Positions 45,416-58,208 of a stretch of DNA of 64,000 nt are shown piece after piece (position 1 is the stretch's first letter; the number at the start of each line of letters is the position of its first letter). Origin of the DNA: Rosellinia necatrix (Eukaryota; Ascomycota; Sordariomycetes; Xylariales; Xylariaceae); contig JAGYVD010000007.1 of assembly GCA_021209875.1 (NCBI GenBank), positions 3,782,001 to 3,846,000 on the forward strand, written 5' to 3'. The translations under genes were made by a program, and so were the position numbers. A model generated the notes under the pieces. It was not told the DNA's origin. It searched no databases and worked only from the letters and a program-made list of their open reading frames with translations.

Positions 45416-47289
45416 GGATGGATGGATGGATGGATAGGTTAGACACGAAGTGTGTGTGTCGGGTTGATTGGTTTGGGTTAGTTGGTTGGTTAGTTAGTTA
45501 GTTAGGTAAGTGAGTGAGTAAGTAAGTAGGTAGGTAGGTATGGTATGGTATGGTATGTGTGTATGTAGATAGGTAGGTGGGTAGGCGTGTAGGTGAGATA
45601 TCGTTCCTCTTTTTGGCACGTGGATTGTTGGTTGTTATTGTTGTTGTTGTTGTTGTTGTCGTTGATAAAGTCTAATTGACTGACTCAATGCCCGTCATAG
45701 ACTCCAACCATCTAGGAAGAAGAAGCCTGCCTGCCTACCCTGCCAAGCGAGATCGGCTCCCTCTCTCTCTCTCTCTTTATTTTTTTTTCCTAAAGACTTT
45801 TTGATATCTCTAAAATTGAACCTTCACCAGAATAAAATCAATTTTGTTCTATTTTTTTAAGATTGAAAATGGGAAATCATCAAATCGGTTACTGTCTAAG
45901 TCTTTATTCTTGTCGTTGGGTAAAGGTTGGGAGTGAGTTATGTATGTATGTATGTATGTATGTATGTATGTATGTCTAGATGTAGGTCTACGGGGGGGAA
46001 AAAAAGCCCACTTTCTCATGGGAAATTCTAGAACACCACCACACACTTTTTTTTTTTTGCCCCTCCCCTTCCATCCTATCCCTATCTCTCAGGAACATCG
46101 AGCTTATCGCCGCTAAGTACTCATCACGCCAATCCACTACGTAAAACGTCGCTGTAACGACCTGAGATGCGTCATCGGCGTAGCTAAACCCCGATATCAG
46201 AACTGCACTCGAAAGGAAATAAACATCTGAGTTTAAATATATTATATTTATCAATCAACTAATTGAGTGGAATCGCCAAGGGTACATATTGCCACTCTTT
46301 TCCCGATATGAATTTATGTAGTTGAAACCGGTATCCTCATTGGCTGCTTTGTCCCAGCACGATCGGCCTGATCCTTACCCATTAGCTAAAAACACTGTTA
46401 CCTCTGCCACTTCAACCGAGACTGGATTCGTTCGTTGTCGTACCATCATACATCCATCATCTATAGACCTCAAGAGCAATTCTCAACGAATAATACCCAA
46501 TAAATCTTATGGGGTCGGCACTACTACTCACAACAACTAACAGCTAGTGGTGATGCCTCATTGAACGCACCGGAGTATTAGTCGGAAGACTTGCTAATAC
46601 CCTCCCGGCTTCTGGGCTAACTTAATTAAACATCCCGGGGGACCCCATCGGCTGCGAATGTATTATACAAATGCGTAATATGCGTACCAGCGGCGCACTA
46701 CAAGTACTCACAGACGTAGTGTAAATATCGTTTCCCTGCCATCGGTCGAGTCCATTCAAGAATTACGTATTCGTCCTACCCAAAAAACGTAGAATCTAGG
46801 GGCGAGTTTGAAAGTTGTAAGCCTAAGAACGATGATTTTAGAATCCCCATCTTGGGGGACATACACGAGTGATTTCTCGCTACAGTGCTAGGGGCGTTGC
46901 CCCGATGCCCCCAACATGGAAAATAAAATGGCAGGGGAATTTCGGTTGCATTCATGATTTTGTTCGCGTCTCAATCTTTATTTGCTCGACTACTTCAAGC
47001 CGCACATGTGTTATAAATATGCAAGGCCGAGGCCAACCTGTAGCGAGCATCCTCAAGTCAACCTCCAAGAATACCAGGATGGGAGATGCCAACCCGGAAA
47101 TTGGGCCGGGTATATCATTACCCTGATCTAGGTTGTGATATGTGCAAGTGCTGTAGTTGTTAGACCACGTGGCAATCTGCCCTACTTCATTTGATAATGC
47201 GATAGATCCCTTGAGTCGCCCGTTGATCGGTGGGTTCTGTATAGAACTGGTATGGTATACTCGTTATACCCACCCTTCTTATCTGCACC
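45416..47289. other. intergenic with tetranucleotide repeats
   Basis: (GGAT)n touches the EFM6 start codon (45416-45436). GTTA/GGTA repeats run over 45476-45560, (GTT)n over 45632-45663, (TC)n over 45758-45776 and (GTAT)n over 45939-45975. The 46000-47289 part is plain AT-rich DNA with no gene seen. Confidence 0.5.
45939..45975. repeat. (TATG)n tetranucleotide array
   Basis: Nine or so tandem TATG units in the spacer upstream of EFM6. Confidence 0.9.
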
Positions 47290-48778
47290 TTAAACTTGGG
47301 GCTCCTCCGCGACATAGTGTAGGTAAGAACCAAGTAGCTTGATCCCCTCGATATAGTTGCGCTTATCTAGCTTCTCGTTGATCGAGTGCGCACCATCCGT
47401 CGAGCTACCCATTGGGAGCAATAGCACGTTCTTGCCCGTAGCCTGCTCAAAGGTCAAGGTGACAGGGATGCTAGGAATAATTAGTAACCGCTAATCTTGC
47501 ATCGGTAGGGGAATAGTCAGTAACTTACCTTCCACCCTCACGAGTGAAGTCGGGCTCAACGCCCCATACACGCTCGGTCGCCTTGGCAGCAGCACGGAAG
47601 TTCCAATGGTTTGGGCTGGCAACCCACCACTTACCGCAATGCTGAGCAAAGACGTTGAGGGAGTTCTTGGAGTTGAGCTTCGAGAAAACCTCCTTGACGT
47701 AGCTATAGACGGCCTCGTTGGTCTTGTCGATATCCATATCGGGAACGGTGCGGATGGAGAACTTGCCGGTGACCTTGGCAGGGATAACGGTTTTGGCGCC
47801 GGGGGCCGAGTAGGCGCCCTCGATGCCGTGAACACTGAGAGAGGGATACCTCCAGCGAGCCATCAGAGTGGGCTTCTTGTCTTCGTATATGGTCGTCTTG
47901 GAACCAAGCGACTCGTGTAGGGTCTCCATAGTGAAGGCAATTCCTTCATATAGTCCTTCCTCATCTGATGTCACCGGCGCTACCTGTTCGTAGATGCCAG
48001 GGATCTGAATTTTGCCATGTGTATCGACGAGGCTACCCAGTACACGCACCAAGTCCGTCATGGGCTCCTGTGCGGTGCCACCGAACACACCACTATGCAA
48101 GTCGGCGCCGGGGCCGGCAATCTCAACGCTGTAATAGTTGCAGCCACGGAGACCGTAAGTCAGGCAAGGCTTCTCGGTGCCGAGCCAGTAGTTGTCACTG
48201 ATGCATACAGCATCGGCATCGGCGAAATAGCCCTTGCCCTCCTGCTCGATCAGCGCATCGAGACCCTCGGATCCGTACTCCTCCATGCCCTCAAAGCACA
48301 TGAGTAGGTTGACGGGGAAATCGATGCCGGCTTTCTGATGGGCCTCGATGGCATTCAGCCAGCCAAGGACGGGGCCCTTATCGTCAGTGCTGCCACGACC
48401 AAACATGCGACCGTCTTCGCCGACAGTCAGCGTGAAGGGCTCGGTGGCCCAGCCGTCGCTCTTCTCGGCGGGTTGGACGTCATAGTGTCCGTAGACGAGG
48501 ATTGTCCGCTTGCTCTTGTCGCTTCCGTAGCGGGCGAGCACGACGGGGGGGAGGTCGAGCTCGGGCTTGTCGGGCTGTTTGCCGAGGGGCCGCAGCTCGA
48601 CGCTGGCGCCCAGGTTCCTCAGCTCGGCGGCGAGAAACTCGCCCATGCGGACGACGTCGGGGCGGCGACTGGCATCGGCCGAGATGGAAGGGATAGCGAC
48701 GGCCTTGGCAAGGCGATCAATGAAGTGGTCCGACAGTTTGTCGACCTCGGCAAAATAGCCGTCGAGCTGAGGCGCCAT
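47290..48778 (-). CDS. DUG1: M20-family metallodipeptidase, Dug1/CNDP2 type
   Basis: Exons 48778-47529 and 47470-47290, 58 bp phase-2 intron, 476 aa, intact. A cytosolic di-zinc (or manganese) peptidase; yeast Dug1 cleaves Cys-Gly and works in glutathione breakdown. Metal ligands are all visible: His98 and Asp100 in YGHYDVQP, Asp132 in [10 protein letters not shown], Glu166/Glu167 in GMEEYGSEG, the dimer-contact HSG in [10 protein letters not shown], and the last His in [10 protein letters not shown], encoded in exon 2. The closing block is [19 protein letters not shown]. Residue numbers match mammalian CNDP2 almost exactly. A long G/A tract lies just upstream of the start codon and may be part of the promoter or leader. 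Confidence 0.95.
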
Positions 48779-49814
48779 CTTGCGTGCTTGGTGAGCTTGG
48801 ACGGCGGGGCTGAGATACGTCCTCCGGGCCGAGGCTCTTTGGAGGCTATGGCGAAGGCGAAGGGGAAGGGGAAGGGGAAGAGAAAGGGGAAGGGGAAGAG
48901 AAAGGGGAAGGGGAAGAGCAATGGGAAGAGGAAGAGGAGGGGGGTCTGGTGGTTGATAACGAGCGCGTACGAGGTAGGGACGTGCAGATAGAGGCAGAAA
49001 GGGGAAAGCAGCCCAAGGCTCGACTCGGCCTACAGTTCAGATGTGGTAATGGTGGTGGTGTCGCAAGATAGGGTTGGTGAGGGAGCCGTGTGAGTAGAGT
49101 GCGGGGCATTGGGAATTATATATCAGGTGGGAGAGATGCTCCGAGAGATGCACTGAGGGAGGGATGCACTGTGACGTTAGGTAACGAGTGAGGGGCAACG
49201 GATTGGCGATTAGTTAATACCTAGGTAGGTACCTACTAGATACCTCCCTAGGTGGTTTAGGTAGGGTAGGTAGGTAAAGTATAAAGTACCTCGGAGACCT
49301 GTGGTATGTAGGCAGGTAGGGGAGACAGGCCTTGAAGCACCACCGAGATGCCGCTGCTCACATGGCAAAAAATACTGCCCGGCTCCACCTGGCCCCGGAC
49401 GGCTATTGATGGCTTTTGCACAACGCCTGCCCATTGCGGAAGGCAGCCGGTGCGAGTTTGCTGCCGCCGCCGCCGTAGCAGTACTACCTACCTTTAGGTA
49501 GGTTAAATAAGCACGTAGCTTTTCCGAGGTTGTGGTGAATCGCATTTTAACAGATAACTAAGTGATTGGTTTATATAACTACCTACTTATATATATAGCT
49601 AGTTAAGCATTTGGACATGTGACATGTCCACCATGTCCACAAGGCACGCTATAAACTATCGGGTATTTATTTGAAATGCGATGCCTGTCGAGCTCCCCTA
49701 CCCATATACGTAGTATGCTACAGCCCTTCTATGTAGGTGGTATACAACCCTAAAATGCCCGAACCTGACGCCTGCATGCCGCATGTACACTAAAGAACAA
49801 TGTGCAACGCAGCT
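48779..49814. other. intergenic with purine tract and TAGG repeats
   Basis: Purine tract at 48849-48935 in the DUG1 upstream region and CCTAGG/GGTA motifs at 49218-49275 and near 49490-49505. It includes the 3' flank of the PPR-like gene. No gene seen. Confidence 0.55.
48849..48935. repeat. GGGGAA purine tract upstream of DUG1
   Basis: Tandem GGGGAA/GGGAAGA units, 70-160 bp upstream of the DUG1 start; reads as a polypyrimidine tract on the coding strand. Confidence 0.85.
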
Positions 49815-52149
49815 TCAAGCGCTGCTGTTTTGCGCTGCGTTACCCTTGATTCCTAGGCCTGCTTCATTCGGGGCGCTGTGCCTGTATGTCCATGCAATGC
49901 CCAGAGGTATGGCAACCGTGAGACCTTCCTTCATACGAGCAGATACTTCGGCCTTTTGTAACATAAGTAGACGAATCTTATCATCCATATGGTAAGCCTC
50001 CTGGAGTTTGTCCGCTAGCTTAGCAACAGGCCTCAGGTTGCCTACGTTATCCAAGTATATCTTCATCAGCCGAGTCACTTGGCAGCCGGCAGAGCCACTC
50101 GACGGCAAGAGCCTACTAGCGGCGAGTTCGTCCCAACCGAAGATGACATCTGCCCACGACTTGAGAAATGCCCGGCGATTGCTTACAACCAGCTCGGGGA
50201 GCAACAGCTTCGCCAGGGTATGGCGCATGTGCTGGTTGGTCAAGCCGGCAAAGACACTATACCGCCATATCACGCGAAGCATGTTGGGATGCCGCTGGTT
50301 CCAGGCCGCTTGGAATAGTTGTTGATATGTGACCGCATCCGGGTCTACCCCTGGCAATCGCGCCAAAAGGGCAGCCTTCCCTGCTCTAGATCTGGTATGC
50401 GTCATCATTGTGTTAAGTGTGTAATGATCGGGCCGCACGCGTCGATCGCGTTCGACTAAATCTAGCAGTTCGTGACACGCCTCGAGGTTTCCGTATGCGC
50501 CAAGCACATCCATCATTCTGTTGAGCGTCGTAATGTTTAACCATGATGGGCCGTACAGCTTATCCTGCGCGTCCATCAAAAGTTGGATGTTAATCTTGGA
50601 GTCTGTACCGCGCTCCAGTCTTTGCATCACTTCTTGTCTTCCTAACTCTTCTAATATGGGCTGTAGGCGCTGTAGGCCACGTGATCTCATTCTCTTCATG
50701 ATCCAGCGCTTGATTTGGGGGTCTTTAATCATGGCTAGAAAGGCGGCCCATGTCTCGGCGCGCATGTAGTGGCCTTTCCTGTGCATTGCTTTTAGGGCGC
50801 TGTTGAAACCTTGGAGATCTCCAGCTCTCGATGCGCTCGCCAAGAAGCCGTTGAAAACCTCGGCATCCAGGGGGAGATGTAGCAGCTCAGCTTGATGAAA
50901 AATGGTTCGAGCTGCGGGTCGAAATCCTATTCCGCACAAGTGTATGAACCGAAGAGCCATCTTCAACGCGCTCACTGATATGGCGGGTCGCAAGGCTTCC
51001 GAGGTAAACAGCTCGGTGAGGAGATGGACTACCGTGCTCTGGTGGTCTGGCCCGACTGGGTAGAGGGATTGGCGTAGGCGGGCCGGCACTCGAGCGAAAA
51101 CCAGTTTGGCAACATATCGCCCGAACGAGGATTTAGTCCAAATGACTGGCCCGGGTATCGCATCAGCTCGCGTGGTCAGTCGGTATACCTTCTGCTGCGG
51201 CTGAGCCATGGCGACAAAGTTAGTAGTATGGCCGTATATGGTTGCTGTCTCGTCCTCGGCAGCGGGCTCTCCATCGCCAAGCAGTTGGATGGGGGGCTGT
51301 CCCTGGTGGTCGCCTTTCCAAAACTCAGGTGCCGAAATTTGCAAGGCCGGGTCCAGAACCCTGACGGCCGAGACTTTCCCCACGGCGCCGACGAGGTCCG
51401 ATAGTGATTCCTGGACGGAAAATCTTGCCCCCGACAGACTCAGGATAAGGGGTGCGTCTTCGTGGGTCCCCGATTCGATGCGAATCTTGCAGTGGTGCTT
51501 CCGCTGGATCTGCCAGATGTTTGTGTCCAGCTCGGAAAGACTTGCGCGGGCCTGCGCCGCAGCTCTTCTCCCAATTCCCACCTTAAAGTCCAATACCTCG
51601 CCAAAATCGGGGGTGTTCCGCATCATGAAGTTCATGGTCGAGCGCCAGTCGTTGGCGGGCTTCCCGAGAGCGTCGCGGACGTATTCGTGCAGGGCTTGTG
51701 TATGGCGGCTCACGATATGCTTGCGTAGGCTGCGGTACGAGGCGTGTCGGGTTGGATAGCGGATCGGCTGCTTGATCATGGCGACGGCATGTGGGCCGGG
51801 CGATCGGCGTTTCATCTCACGCCTCACGGAGCGCCGTCCGCACGACATGGGCGACATGGAGGCCGTCCGAGCCGGCGCCCGGCGTGGTCGGCTCTTCTTC
51901 TCCACGCCATCGTGAGGAGCGCTACCACTCGTCTTCGCGGTGGACTCGTATTTTCGGATAATCGGGTGCTCGAGCTCTCCTGCCCGAGAAGTGGCCCTGG
52001 CGGCGGCAGAGGCCCAGCATCGGGTTTGTGTTCGTGGTGTCCGGCTGAATAGCAGATCCCCCCCTCGGCCTCTTATGAACGGAGGAGAGCCCTTGGACAA
52101 GGTTGATGCGAGACTGAGCTCTCCATAGCGAGTTGAGCCCCAGGGACAT
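49815..52149 (-). CDS. mitochondrial PPR-like protein (frame break near the N-terminus)
   Basis: Intronless, about 777 aa if started at the ATG at 52149. That start gives MSLGLNSLWRAQSRINLVQG, an Arg-containing, acid-free leader typical of mitochondrial import. The frame is then lost at a seven-base run (C7 on the plus strand, 52058-52064). Removing one base joins it to the long frame that reads GDLLFSRTPRTQTRCW and GELEHPIIRKYESTAK onward. Without that repair the first ATG of the long frame is only at the internal MSPMSCGRR. The body is helical with repeated pairs such as VFNGFLASASRAGDLQGFNS, ITTLNRMMDVLGAYGNLEAC and DHYTLNTMMTHTRSRAGKAA, in the pattern of pentatricopeptide repeats, so a role in mitochondrial RNA processing or translation is likely. 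Exact orthologue not recognised. Confidence 0.8.
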
Positions 52150-53061
52150 GAGCTATGAGATCGTCATGACAAGTCGATTGTGCATGTGGTATGGCGTTGG
52201 TTTGCCTAGCCTTCCGTCAATATGCGCGGTACACGGGTTGGTCCGCCTACGGCTGTTTTATCCTTTTTTTTTTTTTTTTTTAATCGAGTTTTGAACCCCC
52301 AAATAGATCTACATCTCAAGATGCTAAGATAGTCTGGTTGCAAGGGTATCAGAGGCGATGGATACCTCTAGTCCTGACTAGGTAAATTATGGGTCAGCCT
52401 TCTCCTGAAATATCTACTTACACTATAACTATACTCTATAAGCACATAGATACTTCATACTTATGTGCATAGTGAAAGTGTAGCCTGAGGACAACCGCTG
52501 TTACCAGCGCTTTAGTGGTAACAATGCCCTACCGACAACAGATTTGACGAGTCCATCATACCCGAGACAACATGACCACATGCCGTAATCATCCGGGATA
52601 CATTGCAGTTGAACACCAGTTGATTAGGAAAAATTCATCATAAAGCTTAGACTGTCTTTCTTCAACGACTACAAGACAGTGAAGGCCTAAAAACTAAGAC
52701 TATGCGAGCTTCACTTGAGCTATCTGGGCTACTCTCCAAGGAAAGCTCCCCGTCACATATTGTACCCTCGATCACGAACGGGCGTGCCTGACTTGATATT
52801 GTGTTCCCGAGGCCCTGCTTATCGTCGCCCAAGGAGATCCTCACATTCTTTCGCCTAACCCTTCTTGGCACCTATACTCTCTACCTGTGCCCCCTCCCAT
52901 ATGGCCCAGACCAGAAGGAGGAGTCCTTTGTCGACACCAAACATTGTCACATCTAATCATTCAGGACCGCGCGTGTTTTAACTCTCCCAAAGCGCTGAGA
53001 AGATACTTTAACAAATCTAGGCTCGATCCCACCCCTCAAGGAATTCATTTCGGGGGCCAAA
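52150..53061. other. intergenic
   Basis: Spacer between two leftward genes. A T run (about 52265-52282) is the only simple repeat. Downstream region of the PP2C gene; no gene seen. Confidence 0.5.
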
Positions 53062-54213
53062 TCAGTCCTTTGACGCAGACGACGACGCAGCCTTCGTATC
53101 TTCTCCCGCACCCTCTGCCGTGGTTCCATCTGTCACGTTCTCTTTTTTTGTTGATTCATCGCTTGCCGGTTTCTTTATTCCACGGGGAGGAGGAGAAGGG
53201 GCTCTAGGCGGGGGCTCGTTGTCATCCGCAGCTTTCTTAGAGACCTGGCTTGCCAGATCCTTATCCTCTTCCGAGTTGTCGAACATTTCGGCGTCATCGG
53301 AGTCCGTAAGAACTTCAGTACCATCTCCAAGAAATATAATACGGCCCTTGTACCCACCAACGCCGAAATTCCTAGACCTGCCCTCCGCGTCGACATCATA
53401 GTCGCTCTCTTCGTCGTTGTGATGAACACCAGGTCCCCGGAATTCCGCTGAGGCACCGCAAGTCAGTTCGTTCCAGGAGACCTGGGCTCTAAGATGGCAT
53501 ACCATATTCGGGAGGGGCGCAGGGGCCGTCGCCTTTAGCTACTCGGCTGGCAACCTCTTCATACCACTCCTCCTTCGTCTTGCCTCTTAGGAAACCTATG
53601 ATAACCATGGTCATGTTGTCGCACCCGACTCCGCCAGTTTCTGAATTAGAGGCTAGGCAGTTGTCCATCATGTTCTCACAGATCTTCTCCAGTTCTTGCT
53701 TTGCGGCGATGCCTCTACGAACAAACTCTATGACAGCCTGCGATGACTGGCAGTCCCAAATACCTGGTAGGTGTTAGTCAGACCACAATACCATGGCTTC
53801 GAGATTCGTTGGATAACACACCATCGCATGCAATAACTAGGAATTCGTCATCATCACTAAGCTCGTGCATAACAACGTCGGGATAGGCAGTCACTATCTG
53901 CTGTTCCGGCGCAAGTTCGGGGCTCTTTTTGAACTCGAAGTCACCAATGGCACGAGAGAGGGCTAGGTTGCCGTTGACCCGACCAAAGTCGACAAACCCA
54001 CCGGCGGCGGTAATTCGGGCCTTTTCCCCTGCGGAGCGTAAAATTACCCGTGTGAGCACAATATCTCACAATCAAGACGTGTAGGACCAACCTTCGTTTT
54101 GTGGTTTATGATCGAAGGAGAGCGGCTTGGCCCGGCCCTTAACTCCCAAAACACTTCTCGAGTCCCCAGCGTTTGCCTAAAGTCGCTAGGTTAGCTATGT
54201 GCGCCAGGGGGCG

Positions 54214-54246
<33 letters not shown>

Positions 54247-54840
54247 GTTCCGGAACTGATCAATCCGCAACAGGCAGTGCATCCGGATACTTCTTCCTCA
54301 TACTGGGGATCTAGATAGGGGTTAGCTAATTGCTGGCATAGCCCGGTCATCATGGTCACGAATGTGCATACCGCTCAGTATCGCCCGATCAGTGGCGAGG
54401 AAGCAATCTTTGAGAGACTGTTCGTAGTTGCCCTTCTTGAAGGTATCCTGCTTGATGAGAATATCGGGTATCCTTGGGCAACCTTGTCTCCATCACCTTG
54501 GGGCGTCAGGAGATCGAGGACGGTGCAGTGAGCGTCCTCCATGCTAATACGCCATCCCTGCATAGCCGAAACACCGTATAGTAGCCGGTCATCCTCACCC
54601 TTGTCCGATGTCTAATTATATGAAAACCAGGTTAGTGAGGAGCGAGTAGAGAGCGGTAACCCAACGCGAGGGGCGGCGGAAAGGGAGGATTAGGTTGAAC
54701 GGATATGATGAGGTCATCAGGCACGCGCTCAATTGATAGGCCCGGTGACGGCGGCCGGAAGCGGCGCAATTGACGTAGGATGATTGAAAGGACTGAGTTT
54801 ATACCTTGTCGACAACGGGCTCCGAGAGGGTCTGACCCAT
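53062..54840 (-). CDS. PTC2: PP2C-type Ser/Thr phosphatase (Ptc2/3 class) lacking its DGHGG metal site
   Basis: Seven exons: 54840-54805, 54611-54372, 54310 to about 54247, 54176-54092, 54028-53822, 53763-53503 and 53447-53062. N-terminus [12 protein letters not shown], then [100 protein letters not shown] and a tail with [17 protein letters not shown]. These are hallmark PP2C blocks, and the tail is that of fungal Ptc2/Ptc3, which dampen stress MAPK and DNA-damage signalling. Two lesions stand out. In exon 2 (about 54478-54492) the frame jumps from GDGDKVAQ straight to [18 protein letters not shown], losing the FFGVFDGHGG block whose Asp binds the catalytic metals. Exon 3 ends in GLISSGT followed by a T13A20 run (coding strand) where KIYV-like residues and a donor site should be. 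As read, the product could not be active. Confidence 0.85.
54214..54246. repeat. T20A13 run inside the PP2C gene
   Basis: Twenty T followed by thirteen A on the plus strand, at the border of exon 3 and the next intron. It occupies the place of a conserved coding strand. Confidence 0.9.
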
Positions 54841-57800
54841 GGCGGCAGGAGACGCTAGAACCGGGGGTGATGGCGGCGGTGGTTAAGGGGAAGTGAGCCG
54901 AGACGGGCGTCGACGGGGTTGACGGGGTTGAAGGAGGGGCAGATTGGCAATTGTTGGGTCCCCGGACACCCGGCGGCTTGATATGCGCAGTAAATAATGC
55001 TTAGATGAGGGTTCCGTGCGTTCTTCAGGGCGTGGGAGATTGCGCGGCTGATGGACGGAAGGCAAGAGGGGTGTCGGAAAGGCAGGGAGGTGGGAGAGAT
55101 GTGTCGTCTCGCGCCAAAGGAAGAGAGGATCGGACAGTCGGGCGACTACTGCACGAGACTAGCAGGACTAGGATCGGAGTCAATATGGTCAGTACAGGAG
55201 GGATACAGGGCCTAGCACGAATACGATGGCGGGTACAGTCTGTGTAGGTGTAGGAGGAGGGGGAAGAAGAAGGCAACAGACCAGGTAGAGGTAGAGGTAG
55301 AGGTGTGCAGGAGGTTAGGCAAGACGGTAGACAGTCAAAGACAATAGAGTTGGTAGGCAGGGTGATCGTTCACAGGATGGTGATATGGCTGGCCGGCGGG
55401 GGGCCGCAGCCAGTTGAGGACTGGTGTGAGGGTGCAGACGAAGGCGGGGTTGCGAAGCGTGCAGGGCAAAAAGATGTGGGCAAATGCCAAATGACTTGAA
55501 CAAAAAAATCGTTAGAACCAGCGTCACTACATGAGAGTACACGGAGGAACCGCAAATAACGTGGAGGATCGGGGTGTCATGGGGGGTAGGAGAGGTGCCG
55601 GGGAGGTACCTGGCTGGATAACCTAAACAGAACCTTGGAAGGAATAAAGGGAGCTAAGAACGAGATAGGTTTAGTCGCAAACCCGAGATCGTCCATCATG
55701 CCCTGTGTGGTGGTTCCTCTTGTGTAGGTACATCGTCAGTGCCGCACCCCACTACAGAGGGGCAGCATAGGGGAGCGAGATACCAGGTAGGTAGATATAT
55801 ATATATATATATATGATGATATACCTGATGAAGTATAAATACAGCAGAATGAGCACGAAAAAAAACATACCTTATTGTCAAGAACCAGATGAAGATGGTG
55901 AGCTTATTGGTAAGATTTAGTAAAAAAAATCTTGTCGCTTCGTACAGATTGTAAAGGGTTTGCAGAAACGAGCTAAAGGAGCCGTTAGGGATGTGATATG
56001 AGTGAGGATGGTACCAGTGGTTGCCAGTGGCTACTAGGCTGGAAAAAAAAAATAAGAACTACCTCTTAGGTTAGGTATGCCAGCTTATCTTATCGACGTT
56101 GTTGGTGCCTCCCAGCCTAATGTGGGCAGGTGGATTAGGAATGCAGAAGTATACGCTAGAACTAACCATAGTAGATGACAGTACATGCAGGTGGGATCCA
56201 ATTGTTTGGAGCCAACAATGCTACTTAGACCCAATACCTAGATTTAGATATATTGTTGCTCCAACACACCTGACTTGGGCCAAAAAAAAAAAAAAATCAT
56301 AGTTTTTTAGGTGCTATACAACCGGGTAGCCCGAAGCGGGGGTTACAATGCCAGAGATAAACCATGTGTAAGTACCCAAACTATATCACCTGGGTACAAG
56401 TAAGTAAAATATGGCTAATAATAAGTAGGTAGCCGCTACCTATGTAAGTATGCATAGGTAGATAGATACCTATAGCTACCGGTAATAACTACGCGCCTAC
56501 CTGGGCGCGGGTAACCAGATGATGTGAGATACCGGGCTCTCAGCCTGGGCATGTGGGTGCAATATATGTCCATGTTAGTACCTAGAAGTATCTATTTTAT
56601 CCCTTCTTTAGGTGCTATATCGGCGATAATCTTGCTAACCTCCGGGTATAAGGTGTACCTAGATTTAAACGGCATGATGCTGATAACCTATATAGATCAC
56701 TAGCAATTCCTCACTATATTCATAGTATTTTCTCTTAGTAAGGGTAATATGGGTTATTAATACAACGCCTAAAGGAATAATAGCTGTGACATAAATTACT
56801 TTGTGCTGATAACCCATATTGCAATAGCTATCAGGTAGGTAAATAATATGATAGGACAGAGGTAGTAGGGTTTAGACGTATGTACATATTTACATACTTC
56901 CGAGGGCAAGTAGGCTCTTTGCTATTGCCACCCGCACTAAATGCTTGTACCTAAGTAAGTACATAAGGCACAGGCACGTAGGATGAACCTACCCAATCTG
57001 CTTTGTTGCACACCTACCTAGGTAGTCCACAGAGAGCACTTATCCTAGCTACCTACGTAATCCTGCACCATCTCAGTTACTTGCACGAAACCTGACCCCC
57101 CATCTCCCATTTCCTATAAATGCCTAATCACCTACTGGCAACAGGAGAACAGCGTGTCTCTTGTATTGTATATCAAGAGGGGAGAGCTTCTCTCCTTCTA
57201 AGATACCCTCATTAACACACAGGAGCCATCAGTCACCTGCCTACCTAAGGTACCTACACCTAGACTAGACGTTAATACTACTACTACTACTAGTACCTAA
57301 GGTACCTAGGTAATACGTGCCCAGGTAAGTAGATAAGTACCTAAATGTGTGCCTGCCTCATACAAGGAGAGGCTGGCCAACGTACCCCCCAAGGTAGGCA
57401 CATACAAGTGCCTATAAATAAGAGGCAGGCACGTGAGTTATAGGTAAGACATCAGCCGCCTTTCCTTCCCCCTCTCCCTTCAGAATTCTGCCTTCCAATA
57501 CACAATAGCGGCCGTAGCCGCTTAACGAGACTACCTAATCCCTTGTTGTGGAAGAGCGTTTGCCGTGGACCCTGCATTGGTTTGCTGCACATTCTCGCCA
57601 AGGGCAGTGCTACTGTAATAGCATCCGTCTCGGGTCTCCAGTTTGCCTGACCTGTAACAACGAAAGAGCCTCGCCAGCAGCCCAATAATAAGACTGGGCG
57701 GTTCGTGGTCCTGCATGTCCCTTAGCTGCCGAAAGGTAGCAGAGGGAAGGCTTGGAGCGGTGAGTAGTAGAGAAAGAGAAGGGCGTGAGGGGTGTGAGGG

Positions 57801-58208
57801 GTGTGAGGGATTGCTGTCCGGTCCGGCTGCTGGCCGCGTCTACATGGGCTGTTCCAACGCTATCACGCTTACGCCATCGAGCCTCAGGTCGAACACAACG
57901 GAACTGCCCGCCGGCGCCTGCGCACGTACCGAGCTCCCAAGGCGGCAGTGTTCTGCCATCCCGTGACCTGCGGGCATCGCCTCGGCCTATGTCTCGTTCC
58001 TGTGCTGTGTAGTGCGACTCACTCCCAGCGACCAGATATCATTTTAAACCGACCATCATATAATCATTTTCGGTGGCCACGGCCCGACAAAGAGGCATCT
58101 GCTTCCAGTGATACTTGAATTCGAACTCGGCGCTTGCTATCCAGGTATAATAAGATCAGGTATTACAAAACAACAGACTAGTCCCATGTCCACGACCATG
58201 CATGCATC
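54841..58208. other. 3.4 kb intergenic region
   Basis: PP2C promoter side followed by AT-rich DNA up to AXL2's 3' flank. (TA)n at 55796-55813, an A run at 56281-56295, and CCTAGG/GGTA motifs at 57018-57028 and 57296-57312. The frame at 57715-57966 is short and unlike any family I know. No gene seen. Confidence 0.5.

Noticed and set aside
57715..58012. small protein gene 57715-57966 with overlapping frame
   Set aside because: Two overlapping frames, repeat-driven N-terminus (Arg/Glu/Gly), no family likeness and no splice signals.
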